From the NCBI GenBank assembly GCA_947247005.1, contig OX365948.1, positions 39,250,601-39,314,600 on the forward strand: a DNA stretch of 64,000 bases. The letters run 5' to 3'. Below, piece after piece: positions 62,512-64,000 of the stretch. The notes under the pieces were generated by a model, which saw only the letters and a list, made by a program, of their open reading frames with translations, was not told the DNA's origin and made no database searches. Position numbers and translations under genes: made by a program. Source of the DNA: Spisula solida (Eukaryota; Mollusca; Bivalvia; Venerida; Mactridae). Position 1 is the first letter of the stretch; each line of letters starts with the position of its first letter.

Positions 62512-62639
62512 ATTGATCAGGAGACGATTAGAAAGTTACAATCATAAATCTCAAAATATGAAAAATCGACTGCTTATCTTTTTATCTGACCAGTAGCCTA
62601 ATTACCGTTATCAATCGGTGACTATCGGAAAATTTACGA

Positions 62640-62870
62640 CCACTAACGCAATTAAAAACGAGAATGACACAGCTGATGTGTTTAATGTTTCTAAACACAC
62701 AAAGCGAGCGGGGATGTTAGATTAACCTGATAAGCTAAGTATTTTATTTTATGAGTTTTCAGCCTGCAATTAGCTACTGTTGAGATGCAGCCTAATGGCT
62801 AGTTAACCAAACTGCAATATTTAGATAGTTGGGAGTAGAACGAACAATGTTAATATCGGAATCGAAATCA
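62640..62870. repeat. Partner of the 55830 segment
   Basis: Collinear with 55830-56060 as described there. Similarity fades on both sides. Confidence 0.55.
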
Positions 62871-64000
62871 TTGCAAAATAACTTTTACTGCTCAGCTCAG
62901 CTGATTTAGTTGATACGAATCAAGTTCTTTCGGTTGTCAACCTTTTGTTATACCCACTTTGCTAGTCGTGTATGTTATATATTGTTGAAAAGGACGTTTA
63001 GTGAAACATTGTATATACATTATGTAGTTTCTTGGTTTATTTGCTAATTGCTTCTATCTTCTATCGTTTTATGTATTCACTACATTCCATGTTTTTGCCC
63101 AAGTGTATACTGTTTACAGCTATTCCTAAACATGTTGGGGCTTTTTGACACCAGAAATTAGGTCTTTGTAGCGATTTTGTTGCGTTTTATTGTTCATTGT
63201 TTTGTTAGACAGACTGAGTATGTAGTATGCTTGTGGTATTTTTGTTTTCTCATCTTTTGTGTTCCTGTTTCTGCTTTTTGTCGGTCTACTCCTTCAGTCA
63301 AGTGTGTGTGTAGCTTCCGATAAAACAACAACTTGCATATATACAAAATAAAGCATCTCGTTAACAAAACGTGTCTGCCATTTTCCTGCACATGTTGCGG
63401 ATTATATGTTTTTCATTCTAAGAAGTGTTTAGGTTTATACTTTATTTTATAGGGATTCTAATCGAGATGCCGAAGGCATCTCGATTAAAATCCAAGACGG
63501 CATTGTACGTGTTGCGAGTTTTTAACCCATCCGAAATTTGGTCACCCCTGTCCGATTGAGATTTGTGTGTACATGAAGTGCTTTTTCGGGGTACTCTGAA
63601 GACGTGAATGGAATTGGCAAACTCATTAAAAAAATATTTTTGTTGTTAATAAATTATCTTTTATTTTCTAATGATGTTTAAAAATGTTCCTTGAGCCCTA
63701 GCTTACACAACATTAAACGCGATAGGGGAGGTAAGAATGCTAGCGCGCGAGATAAAGGTCGGTTAGCATTTTAGACTGTCCCTCGCAAACGGAAGAAGTT
63801 GTTTCATTCGACTGCCGTCAAGTAAGTACAGCCTACAATCGTTAAAATGACTGCTTATACGATTAAAGTACTTGTTTTAAACAAGGAAAACTGTCTTTTA
63901 TACACATAATTGGCGTAGGTAAACAAAGAAATCAACTTTCGATGCTAATTTGCATCATAAAGTTTGATAAACGAAGCGTATCCAAATTTGTTCGTACCCA
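62871..64000. other. Intergenic with one small hairpin
   Basis: No gene seen. taatcgagatgcc (63459-63471) and ggcatctcgatta (63475-63487) form a perfect 13-bp hairpin with loop gaa. 63130-63330 is T-rich in the style of the tail-type repeats. Confidence 0.5.

Overview
This window looks like AT-rich nuclear DNA from a marine mollusc, most likely a bivalve. It has one intact single-exon GPCR gene and no other clear gene. It is dense in short non-autonomous transposons, tRNA-derived SINEs, LINE tails, foldback hairpins and old tandem duplications of non-coding sequence. The bivalve assignment rests on recognising repeat styles (a MITE beginning ttatgccccc, TTAA-flanked MITEs, SINEs with a pol III head and a shared central domain) and on the GPCR type. 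It is an inference; genus and species cannot be read from the sequence.

Layout. 1-7500: intergenic DNA holding four inverted-repeat elements, including a 974-bp mariner-like element at 5838-6811. 7518-8693 (minus): a class A peptide-type GPCR with a splice-acceptor-like tract directly before its ATG. 9.2-10.6 kb: a SINE, a hairpin, a degenerate repeat array and a 115-bp tandem pair. 10.6-16.8 kb: an old tandem duplication of non-coding DNA; its first copy has gained two SINEs and a 67-bp-arm hairpin insertion. 17.5-19.2 kb: a two-part repeat array with a MITE inside it, then a TTAA-flanked MITE. 19.74-23.46 kb: a recent tandem duplication, each copy carrying the decayed 3' end of a LINE reverse transcriptase on the minus strand. 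23.7-27.2 kb: another diverged duplication. 29.2-44.2 kb: three tandem copies of a roughly 3.6-5.8 kb non-coding unit, differing by a SINE, a LINE tail, a 589-bp transposon and deletions. 45.3-49.5 kb: MITEs and an 18-copy, 69-bp minisatellite (46346-47579) whose unit resembles a pol III A box. 52-64 kb: further inverted-repeat elements, nested foldbacks near 59.1-59.7 kb, and an exact 59-bp palindrome at 62453-62511.

The window therefore reads as a gene-poor accessory region shaped by tandem duplication and non-autonomous transposition. Only the GPCR has a confident cellular function, probably neuropeptide or small-ligand sensing at the plasma membrane. Comparing duplicate copies gives empty and filled insertion sites that date several mobile elements relative to the duplications. 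All similarities were judged by eye; no database search was run.
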